DNA of 64,000 nucleotides from Marinomonas mediterranea MMB-1 (GTDB taxonomy: Bacteria > Pseudomonadota > Gammaproteobacteria > Pseudomonadales > Marinomonadaceae). Below are positions 24,227-32,143 of the stretch, one piece after another. The notes beneath the pieces were generated by a model that was not told the DNA's origin, did no database searches, and saw only the letters and a program-made list of their open reading frames with translations. Both the position numbers and the translations under genes were made by a program. Position 1 is the stretch's first letter. Every line of letters begins with the position of its first letter. The stretch is taken from positions 4,272,501 to 4,336,500 of the forward strand of contig NC_015276.1 of assembly GCF_000192865.1 (NCBI RefSeq), read 5' to 3'.

Positions 24227-25096
24227 TTATTTGAAAGATTTCACCAACACGGATGTGTCCATGCGACCAAGCCCCTGTTCTTGAAGGCGAGCGTAACGCT
24301 CATCGGTTTCTTTGGTCATCGGCATATTGATGCTCATACGCTCAGCTTCTTCAAGGCAAATACCCAAGTCTTTACGCATCCAGTCAATGGCGAAGCCAAA
24401 ATCAAATTTGTCCTGCGCCATGGTTTCTAGACGATTCACCATCTGCCAAGACCCTGCGGCACCATGTTGCAGTGTTTCCACTACTTGAGGCACATCCAAT
24501 TCGGCCTTTTCAGCTAGCAATAAGGCTTCACTCAGACCTTGCAGAATACCCGCAATACAGATCTGGTTAACCATCTTCGCTCGCTGCCCTTGGCCGCTTG
24601 TTCCCATTAGCTGAACCTGCTGTGCGTAGCTGTCTATGATGTCTTTGACGGAATTAAATACGGACGCTTCGCCACCACACATTACGGTCAATTTACCGTT
24701 TTCAGCCCCTGCCTGACCACCTGACACGGGAGCATCAATAAAACCAACACCCTGCTTTTGGCTGGCGTCAAACAGTTCTTGAGCAAGATTTGCGGAGGTC
24801 GTTGTATGATCTACGAGCACAGCGCCTTCTTTCATGGAAGACAATACACCGTCATCACCATAGATCACGCTGCGAACATCATTGTCGTTGCCGACACACA
24901 CAAACACCACATCGGCACCGTCTGCAGCGAGGCTCGGAGTGACGCCGAACTTGCCATCGTAATCCACTGCCCACTGCTCCGCTTTGCTCGAAGTACGGTT
25001 ATAAACAGTGACATCGTAACCCGCTTTTGCAAGGTGTCCGGCCATTGGGTACCCCATTACACCTAATCCGATAAACGCGACTCTTTGTTTTTGCAT
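24227..25096 (-). CDS. 3-hydroxyisobutyrate dehydrogenase-family NAD(P)-dependent oxidoreductase
   Basis: A 289-residue beta-hydroxyacid dehydrogenase. The N-terminal Rossmann motif is GLGVMGYPMAGHLAKAG (about 10-26), the family substrate signature is FIDAPVSGGQAGAENG (about 119-134), and the catalytic Lys lies in GQRAKMVNQI (about 170-179). Relatives oxidise 3-hydroxyisobutyrate, tartronate semialdehyde or similar acids. AAGGAGAAGG precedes the ATG. Divergent from a MocR regulator with two repeated operator-like sites between them, so it is the likely regulatory target. A 36-base relic of a paralogue lies at 22544-22579. Confidence 0.92.
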   Translation of the reverse strand: MQKQRVAFIGLGVMGYPMAGHLAKAGYDVTVYNRTSSKAEQWAVDYDGKFGVTPSLAADGADVVFVCVGNDNDVRSVIYGDDGVLSSMKEGAVLVDHTTTSANLAQELFDASQKQGVGFIDAPVSGGQAGAENGKLTVMCGGEASVFNSVKDIIDSYAQQVQLMGTSGQGQRAKMVNQICIAGILQGLSEALLLAEKAELDVPQVVETLQHGAAGSWQMVNRLETMAQDKFDFGFAIDWMRKDLGICLEEAERMSINMPMTKETDERYARLQEQGLGRMDTSVLVKSFK

Positions 25097-25142
25097 AACC
25101 TTCTCCTTTGTGGTGTTAGAACGTGTTGAATAAATTAAACCC

Positions 25143-25161
25143 TAAATTGACCTATGTCAAT
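25143..25161. promoter_or_regulatory. Operator-like repeat 1 for MocR regulator
   Basis: TAAATTGACCTATGTCAAT. It contains the inverted repeat ATTGAC-CTAT-GTCAAT and is repeated 28 bp downstream, between the dehydrogenase and regulator starts. MocR/GntR regulators often bind paired direct repeats of this kind. Confidence 0.6.
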
Positions 25162-25170
25162 ACAAAACAG

Positions 25171-25189
25171 TAAATTGACCTATGTTAAT
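25171..25189. promoter_or_regulatory. Operator-like repeat 2 for MocR regulator
   Basis: TAAATTGACCTATGTTAAT differs from repeat 1 at one base out of 19. The repeats start 28 bp apart. With repeat 1 it forms a direct-repeat pair in the divergent promoter region. Confidence 0.6.
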
Positions 25190-25261
25190 TTCAAAATCGA
25201 TATTTTGATGGCCTTCCGTTACACTCATGCCAATCCACGATAACAAGATGAGTGTAATACA

Positions 25262-26596
25262 TTGAGCGAGGCAAAATTTCGAACGCTAGCGCGTAAAGTT
25301 CGCAACCAAATAGAATTAGGACACTACAAAGAAAGTAGCAAACTCCCTACCCATCGAGCACTGGCGAAAGAATACGGCACCACACCGATGACAGCCGCGA
25401 AAGCATATCAACTTCTGGCTGAACAAGGTCACATTGAATCGCATGTTGGCCGAGGAAGTTTCGTCAAAAAAGACGCCTCTCTTAAACACGTCATCCGCTC
25501 ACGACATGATCAGAATGAATGGAATTTTTCCATATTACAACCGTGCCTCGGTGAACACCTTGATTCTCTCAACACGGAACTCAAGGACTGCTTCAGCAAT
25601 ATCAATGACCCGGCTTTATTCGGTTATATTGAAGAAACAGGAGACCGTACTCACAAAGACGCGGGCAAAACATGGATGAGTCACTATGGCTTAGACATAG
25701 ACGAACCTGAGCAAGTCTTACTCACTAATGGCGCTCAACATGCGTTATCGACTCTGATCCAATGCTACTCAGAACCGGGGGACAACATTGCCGTAGAGGC
25801 GCTGACCTATCCGGGCATATTGTCCATCATCCAATCACTAGGCAGGCACTCTATAGAAGTCGAAATGGACGATAAAGGCATGTGCCCTAAAGCATTGAAA
25901 AAAGCGTGTCGAGAACAGGCTCCCGCGGTGGTGATTGTTATTCCGTCGCACCAAAACCCAACCACTATCACCATGCCAAAAGCCCGTAGAGAAGCCTTAG
26001 CGAAGGTGATAAATAAAGAACAACTTTGGCTGATCGAAGACGACCTATACGCGTTTTTGAACGACGAAAAAATCGAACCCATTTGTAATCTATCTAAGGA
26101 TAGAGGTTTTTATGTCAGCAGTTTGTCTAAGGCCATCAGCCCTGGTATTCGCTGCGGCTACATTAAAACACCAACCTCTCAAACCGAGCGCCTAGCGTCC
26201 TTTATCAGAACCAGTATTTGGTTAACCGCGCCGTTAATGTTTGAGTTTGCAAGCCGCTTGATACAATCCAAAAAAGCGTTTGAATACGCATCGCTACAGA
26301 AACGCATCGCCGAGAGCCGTCAAAAAATAGCCGCCGATGTACTCAACGAATTCACGCTCACATCACAAGCGAGCAGTTATCATATTTGGCTAACACTACC
26401 TGACGGCTTACAAGCAAGGGATTTCGTGACTGTAGCCAAAGACAAAGGCTTGATCATCAGCAGCGGTCAGTTTTTTAGCCACACGCAAGGCGAATCAAGT
26501 GTTCGGCTTTCCTTAATGGCAATCGCGGACGAAAATAGATTCGTGGAAGGGTTAAATGCACTAAAATCTCTATTACAGGACTCAGTTCGAACCTAA
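25262..26596 (+). CDS. MocR/PdxR-type regulator (GntR HTH fused to PLP aminotransferase fold)
   Basis: A 444-residue regulator. The N-terminal GntR winged HTH (about 1-72) includes LPTHRALAKEYGTTPMTAAKAY. The large domain (about 100-440) has an aminotransferase type I fold. It includes NGAQHALSTLIQCYSEPGD (PLP phosphate region) and SSLSKAISPGIRCGY with the PLP lysine. Such proteins use PLP as cofactor or effector to control transcription. The only in-frame start is TTG at 25262, because a stop lies seven codons upstream, and no clear ribosome site precedes it. Divergent from the dehydrogenase gene; binding to the two repeats at 25143-25189 is inferred. Confidence 0.9.
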   Translation: MSEAKFRTLARKVRNQIELGHYKESSKLPTHRALAKEYGTTPMTAAKAYQLLAEQGHIESHVGRGSFVKKDASLKHVIRSRHDQNEWNFSILQPCLGEHLDSLNTELKDCFSNINDPALFGYIEETGDRTHKDAGKTWMSHYGLDIDEPEQVLLTNGAQHALSTLIQCYSEPGDNIAVEALTYPGILSIIQSLGRHSIEVEMDDKGMCPKALKKACREQAPAVVIVIPSHQNPTTITMPKARREALAKVINKEQLWLIEDDLYAFLNDEKIEPICNLSKDRGFYVSSLSKAISPGIRCGYIKTPTSQTERLASFIRTSIWLTAPLMFEFASRLIQSKKAFEYASLQKRIAESRQKIAADVLNEFTLTSQASSYHIWLTLPDGLQARDFVTVAKDKGLIISSGQFFSHTQGESSVRLSLMAIADENRFVEGLNALKSLLQDSVRT

Positions 26597-26633
26597 AGAT
26601 CCCTTTAACTTTGAGCGGACGCAAGAAGACACG

Positions 26634-27209
26634 ATGACAAACACGATTCGACCCACATCCCCGTCTGCGTTTATCGCGCTTTCACAAAAGACACGCAACG
26701 CCTTGCTAGAATACGCAGAGCCATTTAATAAAAGTAAAGGCGCGCTCATTCATCATCCAAGTGATGCTTGGAAAACCGCGTTTTGGCTCGACAGCGGCAT
26801 TGTTCGTATGTACTACATTGATCGCGACGGACAGGAACACAATAAACGCTTCTTCACGCCAGACAGTTTTTTCTGGCCCGTAACATCGAGCTTACGGGAA
26901 GAAAAAACAGGGTTCGCCATTGAAGCCGTCACGCCCATCAGCGGACAACGTTGGTCGTTTCAATCACTCAAAGGCGCTTTCGAAGACTCGACCGAGTGGC
27001 TTAATTTCAACCACCTTTGGGCAGAACGGTTATTGACTCACAAACTAAAGCGCGAGCAAGAACTGCTGCAACTCTCCGCAACCGAACGCTATTTAGCGCT
27101 TTGCCGCGATGAGCCAGCATTAATTAACGCTGTCCCGGCCCATCATCTCGCCAGTTATATTGGCATTACGCCCGTGTCACTTTCTCGCCTAAAAAAGTCA
27201 CTTTCTTAA
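26634..27209 (+). CDS. CRP/FNR-like cyclic-nucleotide-binding-fold regulator
   Basis: A 191-residue protein with an N-terminal cNMP-binding beta-barrel (about 20-120; FWLDSGIVRMYYIDRDGQEHNKRFF is typical) and a short helical C-terminal HTH (about 150-190; HHLASYIGITPVSLSRLKKSL). It lacks the Arg/Ser phosphate cassette of true cAMP binders and FNR cysteines. It is probably a stress or redox regulator with an unknown effector. It lies 37 bases after the MocR gene on the same strand and upstream of a DUF1772 gene, which may be its target. Confidence 0.85.
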   Translation: MTNTIRPTSPSAFIALSQKTRNALLEYAEPFNKSKGALIHHPSDAWKTAFWLDSGIVRMYYIDRDGQEHNKRFFTPDSFFWPVTSSLREEKTGFAIEAVTPISGQRWSFQSLKGAFEDSTEWLNFNHLWAERLLTHKLKREQELLQLSATERYLALCRDEPALINAVPAHHLASYIGITPVSLSRLKKSLS

Positions 27210-27280
27210 CATATGATAATGCCCTACCGCTAAAAACGAGAAATACTCATGCCTTCACTTTGTTGGATGAGGCTCTAATC

Positions 27281-27787
27281 ATGAAACCGACTGTTCGTTC
27301 ACTGTCAGGCATTATTACCGTGTTACTGTTCGGGCTAATGGCTGGCTTCTTTGCGACGTATTCGTTTAACGTTAACTATGCCATGCTCCAAGTGGATGGC
27401 AGTACGTATGCGACCGTGCAATCGCTGTTTAACATTAATGTTCGACATGCTGGCTTCTTTACCTGCTTTTTTGGTGCTGGTATCGCTCCGTTTGTCTGTG
27501 CCTTGTTGTCTATTTCTAACAGTAAAAAAGCCGCTATTCTTTGGGGTGTACTTGGGGTTTGCTATGTTCTCGGGATTATTCTGTTCACCAAACACGTCAA
27601 CCTACCGCTGAATTACTATACCGAATCTTGGGCCCCGGCAAATCTTCCAGACGATTGGCAACACATTCGTGATCAATGGAACCACGCAAATTACTTTCGT
27701 TCTGCGTGGTCTATTAGCCTTTTCGTCGGCTCACTGTTTTTACTGACTCATCAATTTCACCCCGAACAAAAACATAACGCCGCCTGA
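27281..27787 (+). CDS. DUF1772 (anthrone oxygenase-like) membrane protein
   Basis: A 168-residue inner-membrane protein with four helices (about 8-30, 54-78, 84-105, 140-160). The ending NLPLNYYTESWAPANLPDDWQHIRDQWNHANYFRS, read in parts, carries the family's conserved N-x-P-L-N and W-x-x-x-N-x-x-R features. Function is not established. ATG at 27281 with GAGG upstream is preferred to a TTG at 27260. It follows a CRP-like regulator by 71 bases. Its 3' end overlaps the convergent LysE-type exporter gene by 48 bases. Confidence 0.8.
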   Translation: MKPTVRSLSGIITVLLFGLMAGFFATYSFNVNYAMLQVDGSTYATVQSLFNINVRHAGFFTCFFGAGIAPFVCALLSISNSKKAAILWGVLGVCYVLGIILFTKHVNLPLNYYTESWAPANLPDDWQHIRDQWNHANYFRSAWSISLFVGSLFLLTHQFHPEQKHNAA

Positions 27788-28438
27788 CAATCGCTCTAGC
27801 CAACGCTTAGCGTTTTGAATTCGAGACTGGATCGCACTCGTGGTGAACAAACACGCCACGAGTGAAAACCAAATAATGTGCGCGATCGCAATATAAACAC
27901 CGTAGACTAGTTGCACGCCAATGCTTGTCTCTAGACTAATCACTTGACTAAAAAGAGCAACAATAAACAGCATCGTCTTCGGATTAAGTGCATTGCATAT
28001 AAATCCCGACATGAACGACGCTTTTAAGCCTTTTTGAGTCTTCAGTTCAAGTGGCTGGCTGGCATTCGAAATGACGGGGTTTATCGAGCTTCGTTCGTCT
28101 GAGTTTCGCTCGCCTAAATGCGATCGACACCATTTCATTATCTTTCTCAAATCTGGCCACAACGCACTACCGCCAAGCCATAACAGGTAGCCTGCTCCCA
28201 ATATTTTCATCGTATTTAACAACCACACTTGTTCAGAAAGCAGCATTCCAACCCCCACCAGCGTGTAAAGCAAATGCACAGAAATCCCCGCGCCGATACC
28301 CAAGGAACAAATAATTCCTGCCCGCCTTCCGTTGGAGATAGCCAGCTTGGTTATCAACACAAAATCCGGCCCCGGACTGATCACCGCTAAAAGCGTAATC
28401 ACAACGACAGAAAACAACTCGATAGATAAATTGAACAT
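27740..28438 (-). CDS. LysE/RhtB-family exporter
   Basis: A 232-residue inner-membrane exporter with about six helices. ISPGPDFVLITKLAISNGRRAGI is the family start, GAGYLLWLGGSAL is helix 3, and ICNALNPKTMLFIVALFSQ holds the NPK-type motif. An extended loop between helices 3 and 4 (about 98-145), rich in Ser and charged residues, makes it longer than most. ATG at 28438 has GAGG six bases upstream. Divergent from a LysR gene, a common pairing in which the regulator controls the exporter. Confidence 0.9.
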   Translation of the reverse strand: MFNLSIELFSVVVITLLAVISPGPDFVLITKLAISNGRRAGIICSLGIGAGISVHLLYTLVGVGMLLSEQVWLLNTMKILGAGYLLWLGGSALWPDLRKIMKWCRSHLGERNSDERSSINPVISNASQPLELKTQKGLKASFMSGFICNALNPKTMLFIVALFSQVISLETSIGVQLVYGVYIAIAHIIWFSLVACLFTTSAIQSRIQNAKRWLERLSGGVMFLFGVKLMSQ

Positions 28439-28479
28439 AGAAAACCTCAATATTCTGTGAATAATGTAAGGATGAACAC

Positions 28480-28496
28480 TTTATTTAATGAATAAA
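28480..28496. promoter_or_regulatory. LysR-type binding box
   Basis: TTTATT-TAATG-AATAAA, an interrupted 6-bp inverted repeat with a T-N11-A-like spacing, lies in the 81-base divergent gap between the exporter and LysR genes. Such boxes are where LysR proteins usually bind. AT-rich repeats occur by chance, so confidence is moderate. Confidence 0.4.
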
Positions 28497-28519
28497 ATCG
28501 AGTTTTTATAGGAAATAGT

Positions 28520-29527
28520 GTGAGTAATTTTCACAGAAAGCGCTCATTGCCGCCATTAAGTGCCCTGCCAGCATTCGAAGCGGCGGCTCGCCATCAGAGC
28601 TTTACAAAAGCAGCGGAAGAATTGCACGTTACCCATGGCGCGGTTAGTCGTGCCGTATTGCTCATCGAAGAACGCCTAGGAATCAAGCTCTTTACTAGAC
28701 GAAATCGTCGGGTATTTTTAACTACGGAAGGGCAGCGGCTGTTTAAAACCACCGAGCGCATTTTAGATGAGCTGAATCAAACGACAGAAGACATGCAGCG
28801 ACACCAAAGTCACTCACCCTTTTTGGTGGTTTCCTGCGAGCCGAGTTTAGCCATGCGTTGGCTCATGCCAAGGCTTGGAGAGTTCCACGCCTTGCACCCT
28901 GAATTAAATGTAGAGCTGAGAATGGCTGGCGGTCCAATCGATTTAATTGCCAGCGGATGTGACCTCGCCATACGCCGCAATGATTTCGGTATTCCCGACG
29001 ATTACCAAGTGACCGACTTATTCGAAGAAACGTCTGGCCCAGTTTGCACTTCCCTCTACTGGAGCAGTATCGATAGTAACCTTGATAAGGCCACATTACT
29101 TCGTAGCCGAACACGTCCCAATGCTTGGGAAGAGTGGCGCAATGCTACAAAGTCGGTGACTGTGCCAGTACAAAAAATCAAACAACATACCGAACAACAT
29201 CCCGAACAACAGCCACCAGAAAAATTGCCAAAACAGCCCGAGAAACCGCCCAAAAAACAGTCAAAAAAACAAGCTTCGCCAAAACAAGCGTCACAATACT
29301 TCGACCATTTTTTCTATGCGCTACAAGCCACGCAAAGTCATTTGGGGATGACCATTGGCTCTCAGCCAATCATTGCCGACGATCTCACCTCAAATCGGTT
29401 AATTGCGCCGTTTGGACTTAACGAGACGGGGTATCACTACGTCATGCTAGGTCTTAATTCACTGACGACTGATCCGAGAATTGACGCTTTTCAGCAATGG
29501 TTGTTCACGCATTTAAAGCAAAATTAA
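28520..29527 (+). CDS. LysR-family regulator (GcvA-like) with a K/Q/P-rich insertion
   Basis: A 335-residue regulator. The N-terminal HTH (about 8-68) reads LPAFEAAARHQSFTKAAEEL and THGAVSRAV, as in GcvA-type proteins. The effector domain (about 95-330) is interrupted at about residues 220-255 by a low-complexity stretch of Lys, Gln and Pro that relatives lack. After it the normal sequence resumes with FDHFFYALQA. The insertion adds about 35 residues and looks like microsatellite expansion of CAA/AAA/CCA-type codons. Starts at GTG 28520. Divergent from a LysE-type exporter. Confidence 0.88.
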   Translation: MSNFHRKRSLPPLSALPAFEAAARHQSFTKAAEELHVTHGAVSRAVLLIEERLGIKLFTRRNRRVFLTTEGQRLFKTTERILDELNQTTEDMQRHQSHSPFLVVSCEPSLAMRWLMPRLGEFHALHPELNVELRMAGGPIDLIASGCDLAIRRNDFGIPDDYQVTDLFEETSGPVCTSLYWSSIDSNLDKATLLRSRTRPNAWEEWRNATKSVTVPVQKIKQHTEQHPEQQPPEKLPKQPEKPPKKQSKKQASPKQASQYFDHFFYALQATQSHLGMTIGSQPIIADDLTSNRLIAPFGLNETGYHYVMLGLNSLTTDPRIDAFQQWLFTHLKQN

Positions 29528-29540
29528 ATCCCAAAAAAAA

Positions 29541-29566
29541 GCCCGATTAAGCAAACTTAATCGGGC
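29541..29566 (-). terminator. Terminator of the DoxX gene
   Basis: A perfect 11-bp stem (GCCCGATTAAG and its complement) with a four-base loop, followed on the minus strand by eight T residues: a standard intrinsic terminator for the minus-strand DoxX gene. It may also stop the LysR transcript weakly. Confidence 0.85.
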
Positions 29567-29612
29567 AAAGATATATCACAAAGGAAAATGAAAAGAGGGT
29601 AAAACGTAAACC

Positions 29613-30056
29613 TTACAGTTTGTCAGCAATCACCCTGTCTACTGAGTAAGAACCAGCGCCACTGAAGATCAAAGACACTGTCACTGCCAAAAGGCTCAAT
29701 GCGTATTCGTAACCGTTGTTCGCCATGAACAAACCATTAGATAAATGCACGGTCACAATGGCGATGATCATTGTAAAAGCCAACCCAAGTGACGCCGGAC
29801 GAACCAGTAAACCTAGCACCAATGCCAAGCCACCAAAGAACTCAGTTCCACCAGCTAATAGCGCCATTAGATAACCTGGTTCCATGCCAATGGATGCCAT
29901 CCATTGACCTGTCCCTTCAAGGCCGTAACCACCAAACATGCCAAATAGCTTTTGCGCGCCGTGAGCCATAAAGATGATACCCACTGGCAAGCGAAGAATT
30001 AGACTTGCGATACCTGCGTTAGAGTTAAATACTGTGCGAATAAGTGATACGTTCAT
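29613..30056 (-). CDS. DoxX-family membrane protein
   Basis: A 147-residue inner-membrane protein with four helices. ILRLPVGIIFMAHGAQKLFGMFGGYGLEGT is the classic N-terminal DoxX region (HGxQKLFG), and GGTEFFGGLALVLGLLVRPA is the second conserved loop. Members are linked to quinone or redox homeostasis; the exact role is unknown. AACAGGAAC precedes the ATG. It has its own terminator and appears monocistronic. Confidence 0.9.
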   Translation of the reverse strand: MNVSLIRTVFNSNAGIASLILRLPVGIIFMAHGAQKLFGMFGGYGLEGTGQWMASIGMEPGYLMALLAGGTEFFGGLALVLGLLVRPASLGLAFTMIIAIVTVHLSNGLFMANNGYEYALSLLAVTVSLIFSGAGSYSVDRVIADKL

Positions 30057-30152
30057 AATCGTGTTCCTGTTTAAGTCTGAAGTATGTTGTCTCTCAATAA
30101 CGACTACTATAATCGATCCAAAAAAAATAAAAATCGGATAGATTTGACTCTT

Positions 30153-30173
30153 ACATTCAATTTTTTTGAATGT
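30153..30173. repeat. Perfect small inverted repeat upstream of doxX
   Basis: ACATTCAA and TTGAATGT are separated by five T residues about 100 bases upstream of the DoxX ATG. It could be an operator in the promoter region or a weak terminator for the minus strand; no evidence decides. Confidence 0.35.
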
Positions 30174-30283
30174 TAAAAAATGACAATAATGTGATCAGAC
30201 AAAACTCGATTTTAAAAGTTCTGATTATTTTCCCGATTCTTATTCTTTACATAATTATGAGTGATTTTTTTGAGATGAGGGGG

Positions 30284-30994
30284 TTAGAGAGAGTTTAGAG
30301 GTGCTTTAAGCCGCACCCCCTTAAATAACAACCAAAACATAAAAGGTAGCTCACCTATAATAGCTGCGCTGACTGCAGCCTGATCGAAGAGAACTTCGAA
30401 GGCTGGATACAGCATCGTACCAAAGCCATGAACCGCATAACCAATACCTGCAATAGATAGAAGAGCCCCAAGCACTTTTGGCATAAACCCCGATTTATAA
30501 ATCAGCACACCAACGATCACACAGTGACAAGCAAAGAACATTTCCCAGATCAATTCGCCAAATTGATTCAGTTGAATTAACAACATCACATTGTCCGCTT
30601 GAAGATGAGCTTCAAACCACTCAGACGACGTATTTTCGCTCGTTAATATACAAATTCCCCCAAGTGCCAATAAGTTAGCGCCTTGCATCACAGCATTTCC
30701 CAAACGGGCAAAAGCCGCAGTCAACGCCAACAGCGGACTCACCGAACGAAATAAAAAGTAAATGAGCGCAGACACAAACAACTCTGTTATGAAGATGAAA
30801 CCAACACTGACAATGCCCATCCGTAGCAACCATTGATCGGACTGAATATTTTGGATAGTTTGAGCCGCGCTCGTCGGATCAAACAACGTGCTAGGAACAT
30901 ACATCAAACTGAACGAGCCGCACACCAACAATACGACATACAATGCACCGATCCCATGCGCATATTGTTTTCGTTGTTGTTCAGATAGCATCAT
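30284..30994 (-). CDS. DUF4386 family membrane protein
   Basis: A 236-residue inner-membrane protein with about six helices. The loop with AAFARLGNAVMQGANLLALGG (about 93-113) and GELIWEMFFACHCVIVGVLIYKSGFMPKVLGALL (read in parts, about 145-178) are the family's conserved stretches. Function is unknown. Its start overlaps the stop of the upstream dehydrogenase gene by four bases (30991-30994), so the two are translationally coupled and probably functionally linked. Confidence 0.85.
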   Translation of the reverse strand: MMLSEQQRKQYAHGIGALYVVLLVCGSFSLMYVPSTLFDPTSAAQTIQNIQSDQWLLRMGIVSVGFIFITELFVSALIYFLFRSVSPLLALTAAFARLGNAVMQGANLLALGGICILTSENTSSEWFEAHLQADNVMLLIQLNQFGELIWEMFFACHCVIVGVLIYKSGFMPKVLGALLSIAGIGYAVHGFGTMLYPAFEVLFDQAAVSAAIIGELPFMFWLLFKGVRLKAPLNSL

Positions 30995-32010
30995 TTTGAA
31001 CCCCTCAATATCTCTCTCTGATTTTCACGTATTGACGGCACCGACATAGACACAACCACACTGCCTAGCTCGCCTCCTTTATCGGCAAACACGTGCGCGC
31101 CAGAAATATGTTCAAAGGGAAAGGTGGCCGAAATCGCCGGAGAAAAACGTCCCTGTAGCGCTAGACCAACCAAACGCTCCATATAGTCAACACGTTCAGA
31201 GGCAACACCCGTTATGATGCGCTTGCCTTGACCAAGCGGAATAAGGGGTAAACACAATCCAGCAAAAAGGTTATTCGATACGATCAAGGCCAAACGACCA
31301 TTCGGTTTTAAGCAACGTGTCAGCTCTCGCGTTCGATACGCTCCTGTACAATCTAAAATCACATCATACTGGCGCTGCAATGCAGTAGAAGACAACAAGA
31401 CTTCGTCAGCACCTAGCCGTTTAAGGTCGCGAGCAAACTGCTCAGGCCGTCTGACAGACGTGACGACACGAGCCCCCAGAACACGCGCTATTTGAATCGC
31501 CGCAGATCCGACTACGCCGTTGCCGCCAATCACCAACAAGGATTCATTGGGCTGAAGGCAGGCTCTTCGCTCCAGGTAATCCAACGCGGTGATTCCGCCG
31601 AAGCACAGCGCGGCGGCTTTTTCATCGGATAATACGTCAGGTTGATGAACGATCAGGGCAGATTTATCCACTGTTACAAACTGGGCGTGCGCCCCAAGCG
31701 CAACGCCTGTATTGACGATCACTTTATCCCCAATATTAAAGCAGTGGACGTCGTCCCCTTTGGCAATGACTTTACCGCTGAGCTCCGTACCTAATACCCC
31801 TTTCCTGGGTTTGATCAGGCCAAACATAGCCCGAACGAGAAACCGATAACCAAAGGGCACATCCAACGAACGAATACGTCGATCTCCTGATGCAATGGTT
31901 GAACACTGCACCTGCACGCATACTTGAGTGGGCTGTAAGTCGTCGACGACGACCTCTTCGATTACGATGTTTTCTGGTCCACCATACTGTTTTAAAACGG
32001 CTGCTTTCAT
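30991..32010 (-). CDS. MDR-family NAD(P)-dependent alcohol/quinone dehydrogenase
   Basis: A 339-residue medium-chain dehydrogenase. The N-terminal GroES-like half starts MKAAVLKQYGGPENIVIEEV. GTELSGKVIAKGDDVH is the usual central segment, where other members keep a zinc-binding Glu. The Rossmann motif is LVIGGNGVVGSAAIQIARVLGA (read in parts, about 155-176). Structural-zinc cysteines are absent, so it belongs to the quinone-reductase-like branch. ATG at 32010 has GGGGAA upstream and is preferred to the longer frame. Coupled to the DUF4386 gene downstream. Substrate unknown. Confidence 0.88.
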   Translation of the reverse strand: MKAAVLKQYGGPENIVIEEVVVDDLQPTQVCVQVQCSTIASGDRRIRSLDVPFGYRFLVRAMFGLIKPRKGVLGTELSGKVIAKGDDVHCFNIGDKVIVNTGVALGAHAQFVTVDKSALIVHQPDVLSDEKAAALCFGGITALDYLERRACLQPNESLLVIGGNGVVGSAAIQIARVLGARVVTSVRRPEQFARDLKRLGADEVLLSSTALQRQYDVILDCTGAYRTRELTRCLKPNGRLALIVSNNLFAGLCLPLIPLGQGKRIITGVASERVDYMERLVGLALQGRFSPAISATFPFEHISGAHVFADKGGELGSVVVSMSVPSIRENQREILRGSK

Positions 32011-32143
32011 TCTGTTCCCCAAGTTCAATAACGATTAATGGGGAAATTTTAAAAAGGGATGAGGGTGAGAGGCATCACCACATGATGTGATTTAGTAAGT
32101 AGATCTGTATTAAAGCGACTCTATATATGAAAGCCAGTCTGCA

